Source of the DNA: CALFVT01 sp964513675
GTDB lineage: Bacteria; Pseudomonadota; Alphaproteobacteria; Caulobacterales; Maricaulaceae
Assembly (NCBI GenBank): GCA_964513675.1
Contig: CAZEOD010000004.1
Location: 1 to 64,000 of the forward strand
Direction of reading: 5' to 3'
Length of the DNA stretch: 64,000 nucleotides
In this document: positions 1 through 8,942 of the stretch, piece by piece
Layout: every line of letters starts with the position of its first letter
How positions within the stretch are numbered: the stretch's first letter is position 1
Made by a program: the position numbers and the translations under genes
The notes under the pieces: model-generated
Told to the model about the DNA's origin: nothing
Seen by the model: only the letters and a program-made list of their open reading frames with translations
Databases searched by the model: none

Positions 1-1340
1 TGCGTAAGCGCCAGAAGTTTGCCCGCGCGTTAGAACAGGCCGAGCATCTTTATAATTTAGATGAAAAAAACCCAATTTTTCAGTCACATCTTGCCGTGGA
101 ACATATGCAAACGGGCAATCATGAAACCGCGCTAGAGCTTTTTGATAAGGTGTTAAAAACCGTGCCGCGTGACCCTATGACCCTCACATCCAAAGGCCAT
201 GCGCTGAAAACATTTGGTCATCATGAGAAGGCCGTGGAAAGTTACCAAGCCGCTTACCGCGCGCAGCCCGCGCATGGGGATGCTTATTATGGTCTTGCAA
301 ATCTGAAAACATATAGGTTTACAGATGATGAAATCACGCAAATGGACGCGCAAAGCGCGCGCGGCGATATTGGCTTTATGGACCGTGTGCATCTTTGCTT
401 TTCACTCGGCAAAGCTTTTGAGGATCGTAAAGAGTTTAAACGCGCCTTTGATTTTTACCAAAAAGGCAATGATCTCAAGCGTTTGCAAACGCGCTATAAG
501 CCGTCTGATATGAGCCGGGAATTAGAGGCGCAAATCGCCAGCTGCACATCGGAGCTTTTTCAGAAAAAAGAAGGCTTGGGGTGCTCGGCTCCTGACCCGA
601 TTTTTATTGTTGGACTCCCCCGTGCGGGCTCGACTCTGATTGAGCAAATTTTGGCGTCACATAGCCAGATTGACGGGACGCTGGAATTGCCAAATATATT
701 ATCTCTGGCCTATAAATTGCGCGGCCGCGATCCAATTTCTGTTGATGGGAAATATCCTAAAATTTTACATGATCTGACAGCGCAGCAGCTTAGGGAAATG
801 GGCGAGCTTTATATTGAAGAGACCCGTATCCACCGTAAAAGCGCCGCATTTTTTATTGATAAAATGCCCAATAATTTCCGCCATATTGGATTAATCTCTT
901 TGATCTTACCCCATGCGAAAATCATAGATGCCCGCCGCCATCCCATGGCCTGCTGCTTTTCCGGCTTTAAACAGCTCTTTGCTGAGGGGCAGGAATTTAC
1001 CTATAGCCAATCTGATATTGGACATTATTACCGTGATTATACCGCGTTAATGCGCCATTGGGATCAGGTTTTACCCGAACGTATATTGCGGGTGCAATAT
1101 GAAGATGTTGTAGCCGATATTGACACGCAGGTCCGGCGCATTTTGACCTATCTCGGCCTTCCCTTTGAAGCCTCTTGTGTCGAGTTTCACAAAACAAAAC
1201 GCTCGGTTCGCACCGCTAGTTCAGAACAAGTCAGGCAGCCGATTTACACATCGGGTCTGGAGCAATGGCGTCATTTCGACCCTTGGCTTAATCCCCTAAA
1301 AACAGCACTAGGCCCGACATTGGAGACATATCATGTCTGA
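1..1340 (+). CDS. TPR-repeat sulfotransferase, 5' end outside the window
   Basis: The frame is open from base 3 onward without a stop, so the apparent GTG start at 96 is internal and the gene begins before the window. The visible N-terminal part (to about base 450) has paired-helix TPR character with the usual Gly/Ala/Tyr spacing. From about base 590 follows a Sulfotransfer_3-type domain: the 5'-phosphosulfate loop GLPRAGSTLIEQ and a later RRHPMACCFSGF segment that fits the 3'-phosphate-binding Arg/Ser. The family transfers sulfate from PAPS to carbohydrate, lipid or protein acceptors; the acceptor cannot be told from sequence. The 3' end overlaps the next gene by 8 bases, suggesting coupled translation with the BCCT transporter, although no functional link is obvious. 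Confidence 0.85.
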   Translation, partial: RKRQKFARALEQAEHLYNLDEKNPIFQSHLAVEHMQTGNHETALELFDKVLKTVPRDPMTLTSKGHALKTFGHHEKAVESYQAAYRAQPAHGDAYYGLANLKTYRFTDDEITQMDAQSARGDIGFMDRVHLCFSLGKAFEDRKEFKRAFDFYQKGNDLKRLQTRYKPSDMSRELEAQIASCTSELFQKKEGLGCSAPDPIFIVGLPRAGSTLIEQILASHSQIDGTLELPNILSLAYKLRGRDPISVDGKYPKILHDLTAQQLREMGELYIEETRIHRKSAAFFIDKMPNNFRHIGLISLILPHAKIIDARRHPMACCFSGFKQLFAEGQEFTYSQSDIGHYYRDYTALMRHWDQVLPERILRVQYEDVVADIDTQVRRILTYLGLPFEASCVEFHKTKRSVRTASSEQVRQPIYTSGLEQWRHFDPWLNPLKTALGPTLETYHV

Positions 1341-2910
1341 TAATAAAGATTATACAGCCTATGATGAAGGGTTCTACGAAACAGATTACGAAGTGGGTCA
1401 GGATAATGTAGAGCCTTTTGGTCTTGATATTCACAACCCCGTCTTTTTCCTCAGCGCAGGTTTGGTCACTTTATTCTCTCTCGTGACCCTTATCTTCCCG
1501 TCGGTTTCAGGGGATATGCTGCAAGCGGCCAAGGCTTTCACCTTGCAAAAATTTGATTGGATGTTTGCCATTACGCCCGTCCTGCTTTTGCTTTTCTGTT
1601 TGTTTTTGGCCTTTAGCCGTTTGGGCCGTATTCGGATTGGGGGGGCTGACGCAAAACCTGAATTTACGCGGCGGTCTTGGGTCGCGATGCTATTTGCAGC
1701 AGGTGTCGGTGTCGGCTTTATGTTTTACGGAGCCGCCGAGCCTTTATCTTATTGGACGAATTACTTTGGCACGCCCTTAAACGCAGCCGCAGGATCGCCC
1801 GAGGCGGCGCGTTTAGCCTTTAGCGCCACGCTCTTTCATTGGGGCCTAGCCCCATGGGCCATTTATGCGATGGTTGGATTAGCGCTTGGATTTTTTGCCC
1901 ATAGTAAAGACTTGCCTTTAACCATTCGCTCGGCCTTTTACCCCCTGCTCGGGGAGCGTATTTGGGGCTGGCCGGGTCATGTCATTGACTTATTGGCGGT
2001 GGTCTCAACTCTTTTTGGATTGGCGACAACAATCGGTATCGGCGCAACGCAAGCCTCTAATGGGCTGGGATCTATTATGGGCTTTACGCCGTCGACAGCC
2101 ACGCATATTTGCCTGATCGCTATTATGACGGGCTTTGCCATCCTCTCTGTGCTGCGCGGGATGAACGGCGGCGTAAAGCTTTTGTCCAATATTAATATGA
2201 CCTTGGCCTTTTTACTCATGGCCTTTGTTGTAATTGCGGGGCCGACTTTGGCAATTTTCACTGGGTTTTTTGAACATACGCTAAATTATATTAAAGATAT
2301 GCCCGCTCTGACAAATTGGATTGGGCGCGAGGATAAGCAATGGTTTCATGACTATACGATTTTCTATTGGGCGTGGTGGATATCTTGGTCGCCTTTTGTG
2401 GGTATGTTTATTGCGCGGATTTCAAAAGGCCGCACGGTACGCGAATATGTGAGCATGGTCTTGCTCGCCCCTTTCGCCATATGTATTTTATGGTTCACGG
2501 CCTTTGGGGAAACCGTCATTAAACTTAACAAAGAGGGTCAGGGAGAGGTCGCCCAAGGCGTGTCTGATGCCTCTATGGTGTTATTTCAGATGTTAGAGGT
2601 GATGCCATTATCAGGCATAACCTCCATCACAGCGATATTCCTGCTCATTGTCTTTATTACAACCTCAGCTGATTCAGGCGCTTTGGTTGTCGATACGATT
2701 ACATCGGGCGGCAAAACAAAAGCCCCGATTATTCAGCGCGTGTTTTGGGCGGCGATGTTAGGGGTTGTCTCCTCAACCTTATTATATGTGGGGGGGCAAC
2801 AAGCCCTACAAACACTTCAAGCCGGCACGATTGCGGCGGCTTTGCCCTTTACATTTATATTGCTTGCTTGCTGCGTCAGCCTCTATAGAGGCCTGAAGTC
2901 AGAGCTTTAA
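1333..2910 (+). CDS. BCCT-family betaine/choline/carnitine transporter
   Basis: A 525-residue inner-membrane protein with about 12 hydrophobic segments, normal for the BCCT family. The family signature is plain: an aromatic WAWWISWSPFVGMFIARISKG block (bases about 2366-2430), and the GVGVGFMFYGAAEPL segment of the first repeat with the Gly-rich stretch used in sodium-coupled members. BCCT carriers import quaternary-ammonium osmolytes such as glycine betaine, choline or carnitine by sodium or proton symport. The start overlaps the sulfotransferase end, and only 12 bases separate it from a MarR-type gene that resembles regulators of compatible-solute genes, so the pair is probably an osmoprotectant uptake unit. 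The substrate is not determined. The C-terminal tail is short, so the osmosensing tail of BetP is absent. Confidence 0.93.
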   Translation: MSDNKDYTAYDEGFYETDYEVGQDNVEPFGLDIHNPVFFLSAGLVTLFSLVTLIFPSVSGDMLQAAKAFTLQKFDWMFAITPVLLLLFCLFLAFSRLGRIRIGGADAKPEFTRRSWVAMLFAAGVGVGFMFYGAAEPLSYWTNYFGTPLNAAAGSPEAARLAFSATLFHWGLAPWAIYAMVGLALGFFAHSKDLPLTIRSAFYPLLGERIWGWPGHVIDLLAVVSTLFGLATTIGIGATQASNGLGSIMGFTPSTATHICLIAIMTGFAILSVLRGMNGGVKLLSNINMTLAFLLMAFVVIAGPTLAIFTGFFEHTLNYIKDMPALTNWIGREDKQWFHDYTIFYWAWWISWSPFVGMFIARISKGRTVREYVSMVLLAPFAICILWFTAFGETVIKLNKEGQGEVAQGVSDASMVLFQMLEVMPLSGITSITAIFLLIVFITTSADSGALVVDTITSGGKTKAPIIQRVFWAAMLGVVSSTLLYVGGQQALQTLQAGTIAAALPFTFILLACCVSLYRGLKSEL

Positions 2911-2922
2911 TTGTGAGGTAAG

Positions 2923-3401
2923 ATGTCACAAACCACACCATCAACAAAGCAAGATAATGCCCTTATTGCCTTGCGGCAAATCATTCGGGCAACGGAGCTA
3001 AATTCGCGCGTCTTGGCGAAGCAATCAGGCCTTAATCCGTCGCAGCTTATTTTATTAAATTTGATTGAAAGAAAGAAACAAATCAGCCCAGGAGAGGCCG
3101 CTAAAACCATGTCGATTAGTCAGGGAACGGTAACTGTATTAGCTGAAAAATTAGCTGTAAAAGGGTTTCTGGCGCGCAGGAAAAGCGAAGAAGATAAACG
3201 GAAGTTTATTCTGACTCTGACAGATCAAGGGCTGGCGGCGATTAATTCTGCTCCTGATATGTTGCAAGAAAGATTTTTATACGCCTTTGGCAAAATGGAA
3301 AGCTGGGAGCAATCTTATCTTGTCGGCGCTTTAGAGCGCGTCGCGCTCATGCTGGATGCAGATGAACTTGACGCCGCGCCCGTTCTGGATATTGGACAAA
3401 T
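2923..3401 (+). CDS. MarR-family regulator, CosR/EctR-like, 3' end lost in assembly gap
   Basis: About 160 residues are readable before the run of N. A winged helix-turn-helix of MarR type is seen: LNPSQLILLNLIERKK, GEAAKTMSISQGTVTVLAEKL as recognition helix, and the wing RRKSEEDKRKFILTLTDQG. The C-terminal stretch, with WEQSYLVGALERVA and the ending LDAAPVLDIG, resembles from memory the CosR/EctR subgroup that represses ectoine and betaine genes at low salt. The position 12 bases after a BCCT transporter supports a role in osmoadaptation. The start ATG at 2923 follows a GTGAGG-like ribosome site. The family is usually about this long, so probably only a few residues are missing. MarR membership is firm; the CosR/EctR assignment is an inference. 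Confidence 0.82.
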
Positions 3402-3501
3402 NNNNNNNNNNNNNNNNNNNNNNNNNNNNNNNNNNNNNNNNNNNNNNNNNNNNNNNNNNNNNNNNNNNNNNNNNNNNNNNNNNNNNNNNNNNNNNNNNNN
3501 N
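3402..3501. other. Assembly gap, 100 N
   Basis: Exactly 100 unknown bases, a conventional placeholder length. It cuts the 3' end of the MarR gene on the left, and the right contig begins at the stop codon of the amidohydrolase. I see no shared sequence between the two flanks, so the true distance and any lost small gene remain unknown. Confidence 0.99.
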
Positions 3502-4896
3502 TTATTTTTTTAATAATTCCATTGCGCCAATGGTCATAGCTTCCACGCCTGTTTTCAGCGCTGCCTCTGGCTCTGGGGCAAAGAAGGGGGAGTGATTACC
3601 GGGCGGGTTCGGGCCGTCCCCTGCGGCGGCTTTTTCCATGGCTTTGCGGTTACTCCCGCCTGTCCAAAAAATGAGCGTCGGGATATCCGTATCGGCGCGG
3701 TGAAAGCGGGAGAAGTCCTCGCCGCCCATGCTGGGCGGGCGAGTATAGACGCGGTCTTCACCAAGCTGCTCTGAAATAGCGCCCATAACGCGCTGTGTTA
3801 AGGCCGGCTCGTTAAAGGTGGAGGGCGTATAATCTGCATCCATCTCGACAACCGGGTAAAGCGCTTCGGGAAGCCCGGCTGAGATTGCTTGTGCTTTGGC
3901 AATCCGGCGAATACCGTCGAGTAATGTTTTGCGCACATCATCTTTATAAGAGCGTACCGTGATTTGCAGATGCGCTTCATCGGGGATAATATTATGCTTA
4001 TAACCCGCGTTAAAGGCGCCGACAGTGACGACGCCGGATTCAAGCGGGTTAAGCTCGCGGCTAACAAGGGTTTGCAGGGCATTTATGATTTGAGCGCCAA
4101 TCACAATCGGGTCTTTGCCGAAATGCGGGGCCGAGCCATGGGCGCCGATGCCCTTGATATAAATATCAACGCTGTCAACATTGGCCAGTGCATAGCCTGA
4201 CGTATAGGTGACATCGCCGGCTTTATCCCAGCCCGAGGTATGGGTGGCGAGGACGTAATCTGGTTTTGGAAATTTCTTATAAAGCCCCCCTTCCAGCAGA
4301 GCGAGCGCGCCGCCGCCGACTTCCTCTGCGGGCTGCCCGAGCAGGACGAGCGTGCCGGCCCATTTATCTTTATTCTGAATCAACTGCCGCGCCGCGCCGA
4401 TTAAAATGGCCATATGGCTATCATGGGCGCAGGCATGCATGACGGGGGCCTCAACGCCGCGGTGATCGGTCGCCGTGACTTTGGAAGCATAGGGCAGGCC
4501 TGTCTTTTCTTCGAGCGGCAGGGCATCCATATCGGCGCGCAGCATCAGCGTGGGGCCGTCGCCATTTTTCAAAACGCCAATGACGCCGTAACCGCCAACC
4601 CCGTCGGCAACGCTGCCGACATCGGTTTTGACTTTTTCGCGCACCCATTTATCGCCCAAACCTTCGGTGACGGTAAAGCCAAGCGCGCGCCATTCTTTGG
4701 CCATGCGCGCGGCGCTTTCTTTCTCCAGATAAGACAGTTCAGGGTTTTCATGAAAATGCGTATAAAGATCGAGCACATAGTCATAATCGGCCTCGACAGC
4801 TTTATTCAGCGCGATGTCTTTTGCCGTAGCGGCGGCTGAAAGGCCGGTTGAAAGCGCTAAAAAACTTGCGGCAAAGGCCCATTTGAATTTTGTCAT
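3502..4896 (-). CDS. Secreted M20 amidohydrolase (hippurate/IAA-amino-acid hydrolase type)
   Basis: 464 residues starting with a Sec signal peptide (basic start, hydrophobic core, cleavage near ATAKD), so a periplasmic or exported enzyme. The M20D metal-site motifs are in order: HENPELSYLE, RADMDALPLEEKTGLPYAS, HACAHDSHMAILIG, GQPAEEVGGGA and near the C-terminus GGEDFSRF. The dimerisation domain contains the IKGIGAHGSAPHFGKDP lid motif. Family members hydrolyse N-acyl amino acids such as hippurate or indole-acetyl amino acids with one or two divalent metals. An AGAGGG ribosome site lies upstream of ATG 4896. The stop codon is the first three bases after the gap. The exact substrate is unknown; a peptide or aminobenzoyl-glutamate substrate would also be possible. 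Confidence 0.9.
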   Translation of the reverse strand: MTKFKWAFAASFLALSTGLSAAATAKDIALNKAVEADYDYVLDLYTHFHENPELSYLEKESAARMAKEWRALGFTVTEGLGDKWVREKVKTDVGSVADGVGGYGVIGVLKNGDGPTLMLRADMDALPLEEKTGLPYASKVTATDHRGVEAPVMHACAHDSHMAILIGAARQLIQNKDKWAGTLVLLGQPAEEVGGGALALLEGGLYKKFPKPDYVLATHTSGWDKAGDVTYTSGYALANVDSVDIYIKGIGAHGSAPHFGKDPIVIGAQIINALQTLVSRELNPLESGVVTVGAFNAGYKHNIIPDEAHLQITVRSYKDDVRKTLLDGIRRIAKAQAISAGLPEALYPVVEMDADYTPSTFNEPALTQRVMGAISEQLGEDRVYTRPPSMGGEDFSRFHRADTDIPTLIFWTGGSNRKAMEKAAAGDGPNPPGNHSPFFAPEPEAALKTGVEAMTIGAMELLKK

Positions 4897-4975
4897 CTTA
4901 TCATCCCTCTTTATTTTATAAGGTCAAAGTAACAATATTTACGGCGCACTGTCCATAGCGCGGATAGGGCGCGCT

Positions 4976-6481
4976 TTATCGGCGCATAAAACTACCAAGC
5001 AGACCGCGAATAATTTTCCGCCCCTGACGGCGCATGATTTGCCGCCCGACCAATTTGACTTCATGCATAACATGATCGCCCGCCGTTTTTTTGCGCCGGC
5101 CCGAGCGTGAACGGCTAGAGGGAGGCTTTTTCTTCGTCTTTACGGCGGCGGTTTCGGGCTCCGCGGCCGCTTTTTCCTGTGCAGCGTTAACATCCGCGCG
5201 TTTTTGGCTGAGGATTTCTTCGGCGGATTTACGGTCAACGCTTTCATTATATTTGCGGCCCATATCGCTCTGTTCCATGACTGCGGCGCGCTCGGCTATC
5301 GTGATCGGGCCGAGGCGAGAGGCTGGCGGGCGAACAAGGGTTTGCCCAACGACTTGCGGGCGGCCTTTGCCGTCCAGCATAGAGACAAGAGCCTCACCGA
5401 CACCAAGCTCAGAGATCACCTCTTCTGTGTCAAATTTTGGATTCGGCCGAAAAGAATCGGCAGCGGCCTTGATGGCTTTTTGCTCTTTCGGTGTATAGCC
5501 GCGCAGAGCATGTTGTATGCGATTACCGATTTGGCCCAAAACATCATCGGGGATATCGGCGGGGTTTTGCGTCACAAACCAAACCGAGACGCCTTTGGAG
5601 CGGATCAGGCGCGAGACTTGTGTGATCTTTTGCACAAGCGCCTTGGGGGCATCTTCGAAAAGCAAATGGGCTTCGTCAAAGAAAAAGGCCATGACGGGTT
5701 TATCGGGATCACCCACTTCGGGGAGGGTTTCGAAAAGCTCACTCATCAGCCAGAGCAAAAATGTGGCGTAGAGGCGCGGCGCGTTAATCAATCTATCAGC
5801 GGCCAAAATATTGACCATACCAGCGCCGTCTTGGGTTCGGATAAGGTCTTGTAGGGCAAGGGCAGGTTCGCCGAAAAATTGATCTGCCCCTTCACGCTCT
5901 AATACGAGAAGATTACGGATGATCGCGCCAACGGATTGACTCGTGATATTGCCATATTCCAGCGATAAATCTTTGCTGTTCTCTGACACAAAAATTAAGG
6001 TCGCGCGCAGGTCTTTCAGGTCAACAAGCGGCCATTCATTATCTTCAGCTACATCAAAGGCGATATTCATAATGCCTTCTTGCACGTCGGTTAGCTCCAT
6101 AAGCCGCGAGAGAAGCATGGGCCCCATTTCTTCGATGGTTGCGCGAATAGCATGGCCTTTTTTGCCAAATAAATCCCAAAAGGTAACGGGCATGGCGCTA
6201 TAATCATAAGGCGCGAGGCCGATCGTTTCAGCGCGGGCCATAAGTTTGTCATGAAGTTTATGATCTGTGCTACCCGATTGTGATAAGCCCGATAAATCAC
6301 CTTTCACATCGGCGCAGAAAACGGGAACGCCGGCTTTGGAAAAGCCTTCAGAGAGGATTTGCAAGGTCACCGTTTTACCTGTGCCTGTCGCCCCCGCAAT
6401 AAGCCCGTGGCGATTGGCGCGATTAAGCAGCAGCGCCTGCGAAACACCGTCCGTATCTTTACCGATAAAAATTGTGCTCAT
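4976..6481 (-). CDS. HerA-like / DUF853 ATPase (YjgR type)
   Basis: 501 residues with a FtsK/HerA-type P-loop ATPase fold: Walker A GATGTGKT near residue 30, followed by VFCADVKGDLSGLSQ, and Walker B AFFFDEAHLLF. The line VSVWFVTQNPADIPDDVLGQIGNR fits the sensor region of this family. Domain architecture and length match the DUF853/YjgR proteins, predicted hexameric motor ATPases of unknown function, related to the helicase HerA but without its N-terminal HAS barrel. The C-terminus, from about residue 440, is a Lys/Arg/Ala-rich tail with an RSGRRKK patch that could bind nucleic acid. A GGGAG ribosome site precedes ATG 6481. Family assignment is sure; the biological role is not known. Confidence 0.88.
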   Translation of the reverse strand: MSTIFIGKDTDGVSQALLLNRANRHGLIAGATGTGKTVTLQILSEGFSKAGVPVFCADVKGDLSGLSQSGSTDHKLHDKLMARAETIGLAPYDYSAMPVTFWDLFGKKGHAIRATIEEMGPMLLSRLMELTDVQEGIMNIAFDVAEDNEWPLVDLKDLRATLIFVSENSKDLSLEYGNITSQSVGAIIRNLLVLEREGADQFFGEPALALQDLIRTQDGAGMVNILAADRLINAPRLYATFLLWLMSELFETLPEVGDPDKPVMAFFFDEAHLLFEDAPKALVQKITQVSRLIRSKGVSVWFVTQNPADIPDDVLGQIGNRIQHALRGYTPKEQKAIKAAADSFRPNPKFDTEEVISELGVGEALVSMLDGKGRPQVVGQTLVRPPASRLGPITIAERAAVMEQSDMGRKYNESVDRKSAEEILSQKRADVNAAQEKAAAEPETAAVKTKKKPPSSRSRSGRRKKTAGDHVMHEVKLVGRQIMRRQGRKIIRGLLGSFMRR

Positions 6482-6517
6482 CCTTGGACTCCCATTTCAT
6501 AATATGTTTAAGGCATG

Positions 6518-6544
6518 AAAAAGGGCGGCGCAATGCTACCGCCC
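6518..6544 (-). terminator. Rho-independent terminator after the 6569-7426 gene
   Basis: On the minus strand GGGCGG (6544-6539) and CCGCCC (6528-6523) form a six-pair GC stem around a ten-base loop, followed at once by a run of five T. It lies 25 bases past the stop of the membrane protein gene and upstream of the HerA-like gene, so the two genes are probably separate transcripts. Confidence 0.7.
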
Positions 6545-6568
6545 ACAGATAATGAGTCAGGGCCAGCT

Positions 6569-7426
6569 TTACTCAGCGCTTACAAGTCCGCATTGTCTCC
6601 GCTCGGATTTAATTTGCTTGGTCAAGCGAATGGCATTTTGTGAATAGGCTTCGGTGACCGATCCGCTATTTACGGTTTTGCCGCGTAGCGTGCTAACATC
6701 TTCGCATAAATGAAAGACCCGGGGCGAGGCGGACCTCTTTTTGCCGTCCTTGGGCGCAATCCAGTAAACCACGTCCAGACCATTGGGGTTGGCTTCGCTC
6801 TTGGTTGCCTCTGCAACGGCGGCTGAATCGTCAGCAATATTTTGCGCTTGCTCGGCCACGGCGGGCGAGCAGGCGGTTGTCGGCTCATTGGCTTTTATTT
6901 GCGCGGCGCAGGCTGTCATATCCTGCGTATATTGCTCGGTTGATGGTGGTTTGAAATCAATCCCAACCGTCGTTGCGAGTAAAGCCAGAGCGACCCCGAC
7001 GCCGCCGGCAATTTTCTTGTTCTTCGGATCCATGTCTTTATCAAGGAAAATCAGGATCAGCAGCGGCAGGAAGGCCAGAACGGTGATGATCGCGCCGAGC
7101 TGGTTTTGGATGAAGAATTTGATCCCGTCTTCTTTACTGGCGGGGTCATGCCGATTGGCCTTTTTCCACATCACGCTACCGGCAATGGCGAAAACCGCAA
7201 TCACGACTAATAGCCCGATGAGCAGGGCGAGATTGCCTTGGTCAAACTTATTTTTAAGCAGTAATATGATGCCTAAAATTTCTGTGCCAATCGCAATAGT
7301 CCATGAGACGCCGGCAAAGAGGCGCAGTTTTTTAGCCGAGGCTTTTTGCCCCTGAGAGGCCGCCCATGCATTCGTAATATCTATTTTTTCGGATGGTGTA
7401 TCTGGAACGGTTTTTTTGTCGTTCAT
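6569..7426 (-). CDS. Unrecognised membrane protein with C-terminal soluble domain
   Basis: 285 residues from the ATG at 7426, chosen because GGGAGAG lies just upstream; the longer open frame to 7516 has no such site. Four hydrophobic segments are visible (about residues 35-57, 66-90, 105-125, 135-150), after a short polar N-terminus. The C-terminal 130 residues are soluble and contain the pattern DVVYWIAPKDGKK, RVFHLCEDVSTLRGK and a closing QIKSERRQCGL. This reads like the short motif, seen in many bacterial membrane proteins, of an aromatic strand, a His-x-x-Cys and a Gly-containing turn before a Cys-rich end, but I cannot name the family. It is followed by a terminator and is probably monocistronic. 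Confidence 0.65.
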   Translation of the reverse strand: MNDKKTVPDTPSEKIDITNAWAASQGQKASAKKLRLFAGVSWTIAIGTEILGIILLLKNKFDQGNLALLIGLLVVIAVFAIAGSVMWKKANRHDPASKEDGIKFFIQNQLGAIITVLAFLPLLILIFLDKDMDPKNKKIAGGVGVALALLATTVGIDFKPPSTEQYTQDMTACAAQIKANEPTTACSPAVAEQAQNIADDSAAVAEATKSEANPNGLDVVYWIAPKDGKKRSASPRVFHLCEDVSTLRGKTVNSGSVTEAYSQNAIRLTKQIKSERRQCGLVSAE

Positions 7427-7573
7427 TTTATCTCTCCCTGTAATCCCGCAGCCTACATAGAGGGTGACGCCTAGCTGCGCAATCATTAAGGGAAGATGAA
7501 CGGGCCCCATAACCACTCAAGATTGGCTCAAGACTGGCTTAAGGCCCGTGACTGTATTATAATTTGCGGCGCG

Positions 7574-8101
7574 TTATTTTTCGGCAGCTTTCAACCCTTC
7601 CATGATTAATTCGGCGGCTTTATCGACGCCTTCCCAACCCAAAACTTTGACCCATTTATCAGCTTCAAGATCTTTGTAATGGTTGAAGAAATGCGGAATA
7701 CGGTCTTGCAGAACCTGCGGAAGATCTTTGTAGGTTTTAATTTGCTCATAATATTGCGTCAGCTTTGAGTGGGGAACTGCGACGATTTTCTCGTCAATGC
7801 CGGCCTCATCTTCCATCATTAAAACACCAACAGGGCGTGCGCGCACAATACAGCCGGGCATCAGCGGGCGTCGCCCAACGACGAGAACATCCGTCGGGTC
7901 ACCGTCATTTGAAAGCGTATGCGGAATAAAGCCGTAATTACATGGGTAGCGCATGGCCGTATAGAGAAACCGGTCAACGAACATTGCGCCGGAGTCTTTA
8001 TCCATTTCATATTTGATCGGTTCGCCGCCCAAAGGGACTTCGATAATCACATTAATATCATGCGGTGGATTTTCGCCGGCTTTAATCTTTGTCACGTCCA
8101 T
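7574..8101 (-). CDS. ppa: Inorganic pyrophosphatase
   Basis: 175 residues, the usual size of the bacterial family I soluble pyrophosphatase. The signature DGDPTDVLV with its metal-binding aspartates is present, preceded by KYEMDKDSGAMFVDRFLYT and YPCNYGFIPHT, which supply substrate-binding Lys/Arg/Tyr. The enzyme hydrolyses cytosolic pyrophosphate to drive biosynthesis forward and needs magnesium. It stands alone, with no overlap with its neighbours. Confidence 0.97.
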   Translation of the reverse strand: MDVTKIKAGENPPHDINVIIEVPLGGEPIKYEMDKDSGAMFVDRFLYTAMRYPCNYGFIPHTLSNDGDPTDVLVVGRRPLMPGCIVRARPVGVLMMEDEAGIDEKIVAVPHSKLTQYYEQIKTYKDLPQVLQDRIPHFFNHYKDLEADKWVKVLGWEGVDKAAELIMEGLKAAEK

Positions 8102-8208
8102 GGGTATATCCTGTCAAAAGCCATTTATTTGATGTGCGGCCAATTAGCAGGACACGCCCGCATTGTGAAGCGACATTTCGCATATTAATGCCGAATATAC
8201 ACAGGCCG

Positions 8209-8826
8209 TTATATCGTACTCCAAATTGCCCAAATGCCGGATAAGATCATTAAAATGCCGATTATAATATTAAACGCCTTTGCGAGGCGAGGCTCTGAGA
8301 GCCAGTTACGGATTTTTCCGGCACCGTAAGCATAAGCGCTAAGACCTAAAAGCTCTGTTATCGTCACAGTGATAAGCATGAGGCTCAGCTGCGGAAGAAG
8401 CGGTTTATCTGCGACAAAAAAGGCAGGCAAAAGCAAGCCAAAATAGACAAGGGGCATCGGGCTTGAGAGCTGTAGAATAATGCCGCGAATATAAAGTTTG
8501 GATTGCGGCGGCGCATCTGCCGCTGATTTATTTGCATCTGGCAAAGGACCGAATATGATCGAGATTGCGAGATATAAAATTACTAAAAGCCCGATGGTTT
8601 TCAGGCTTAAGAGCGCATTAGGAAATCCGTCTAAGAGCGCGGCGGCGCCTGTCGCGGCAAGGCATAGCCATATCACATTTGCGCTGGCCACGCCGAGCGC
8701 CGGCAAAAGAGCGGGGCGAAAGCCGTAACGAAAGGCGGACGCCAAGACGAGGCCAACCGCCGGGCCGGGTGTTAGCCCTCCGAGGCCAAACAGCACGACA
8801 AGTGATATCCAAAGATCAAGTGACAT
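8209..8826 (-). CDS. LysE/RhtB-family amino-acid exporter
   Basis: 205 residues from the ATG at 8826; the longer frame to 8862 would need a TTG start. The N-terminal LFGLGGLTPGPAVGLVLASAFRYGFRPALLPALGVA block with the TPGP motif is the LysE family signature, and there are about six hydrophobic segments, as expected. Members export amino acids, homoserine lactones or related small metabolites by proton exchange. The substrate cannot be deduced. No regulator of LysG type is adjacent. Confidence 0.86.
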   Translation of the reverse strand: MSLDLWISLVVLFGLGGLTPGPAVGLVLASAFRYGFRPALLPALGVASANVIWLCLAATGAAALLDGFPNALLSLKTIGLLVILYLAISIIFGPLPDANKSAADAPPQSKLYIRGIILQLSSPMPLVYFGLLLPAFFVADKPLLPQLSLMLITVTITELLGLSAYAYGAGKIRNWLSEPRLAKAFNIIIGILMILSGIWAIWSTI

Positions 8827-8942
8827 AAGCCGCGCTTTAAGGGGCGGATGATAAAGCGTCAAATATGAAACGGCGTTATCCTGAAACTTTCCTACGCTTT
8901 AGCTTGATTTGCATGTAAGACTGAGGGGCAGGAGAGGTGTTT

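Noticed and set aside
96..98. GTG as start of the sulfotransferase gene
   Set aside because: The same frame is open back to base 3 with TPR-like coding sequence, so the gene begins outside the window.
4414..4839. 141-codon open frame opposite the M20 amidohydrolase
   Set aside because: It is antisense to a well-conserved enzyme, has no ribosome site of note and no recognisable domain.
5204..5854. 216-codon open frame opposite the HerA-like ATPase
   Set aside because: Complementary strand of conserved P-loop coding sequence; composition mirrors the real gene.
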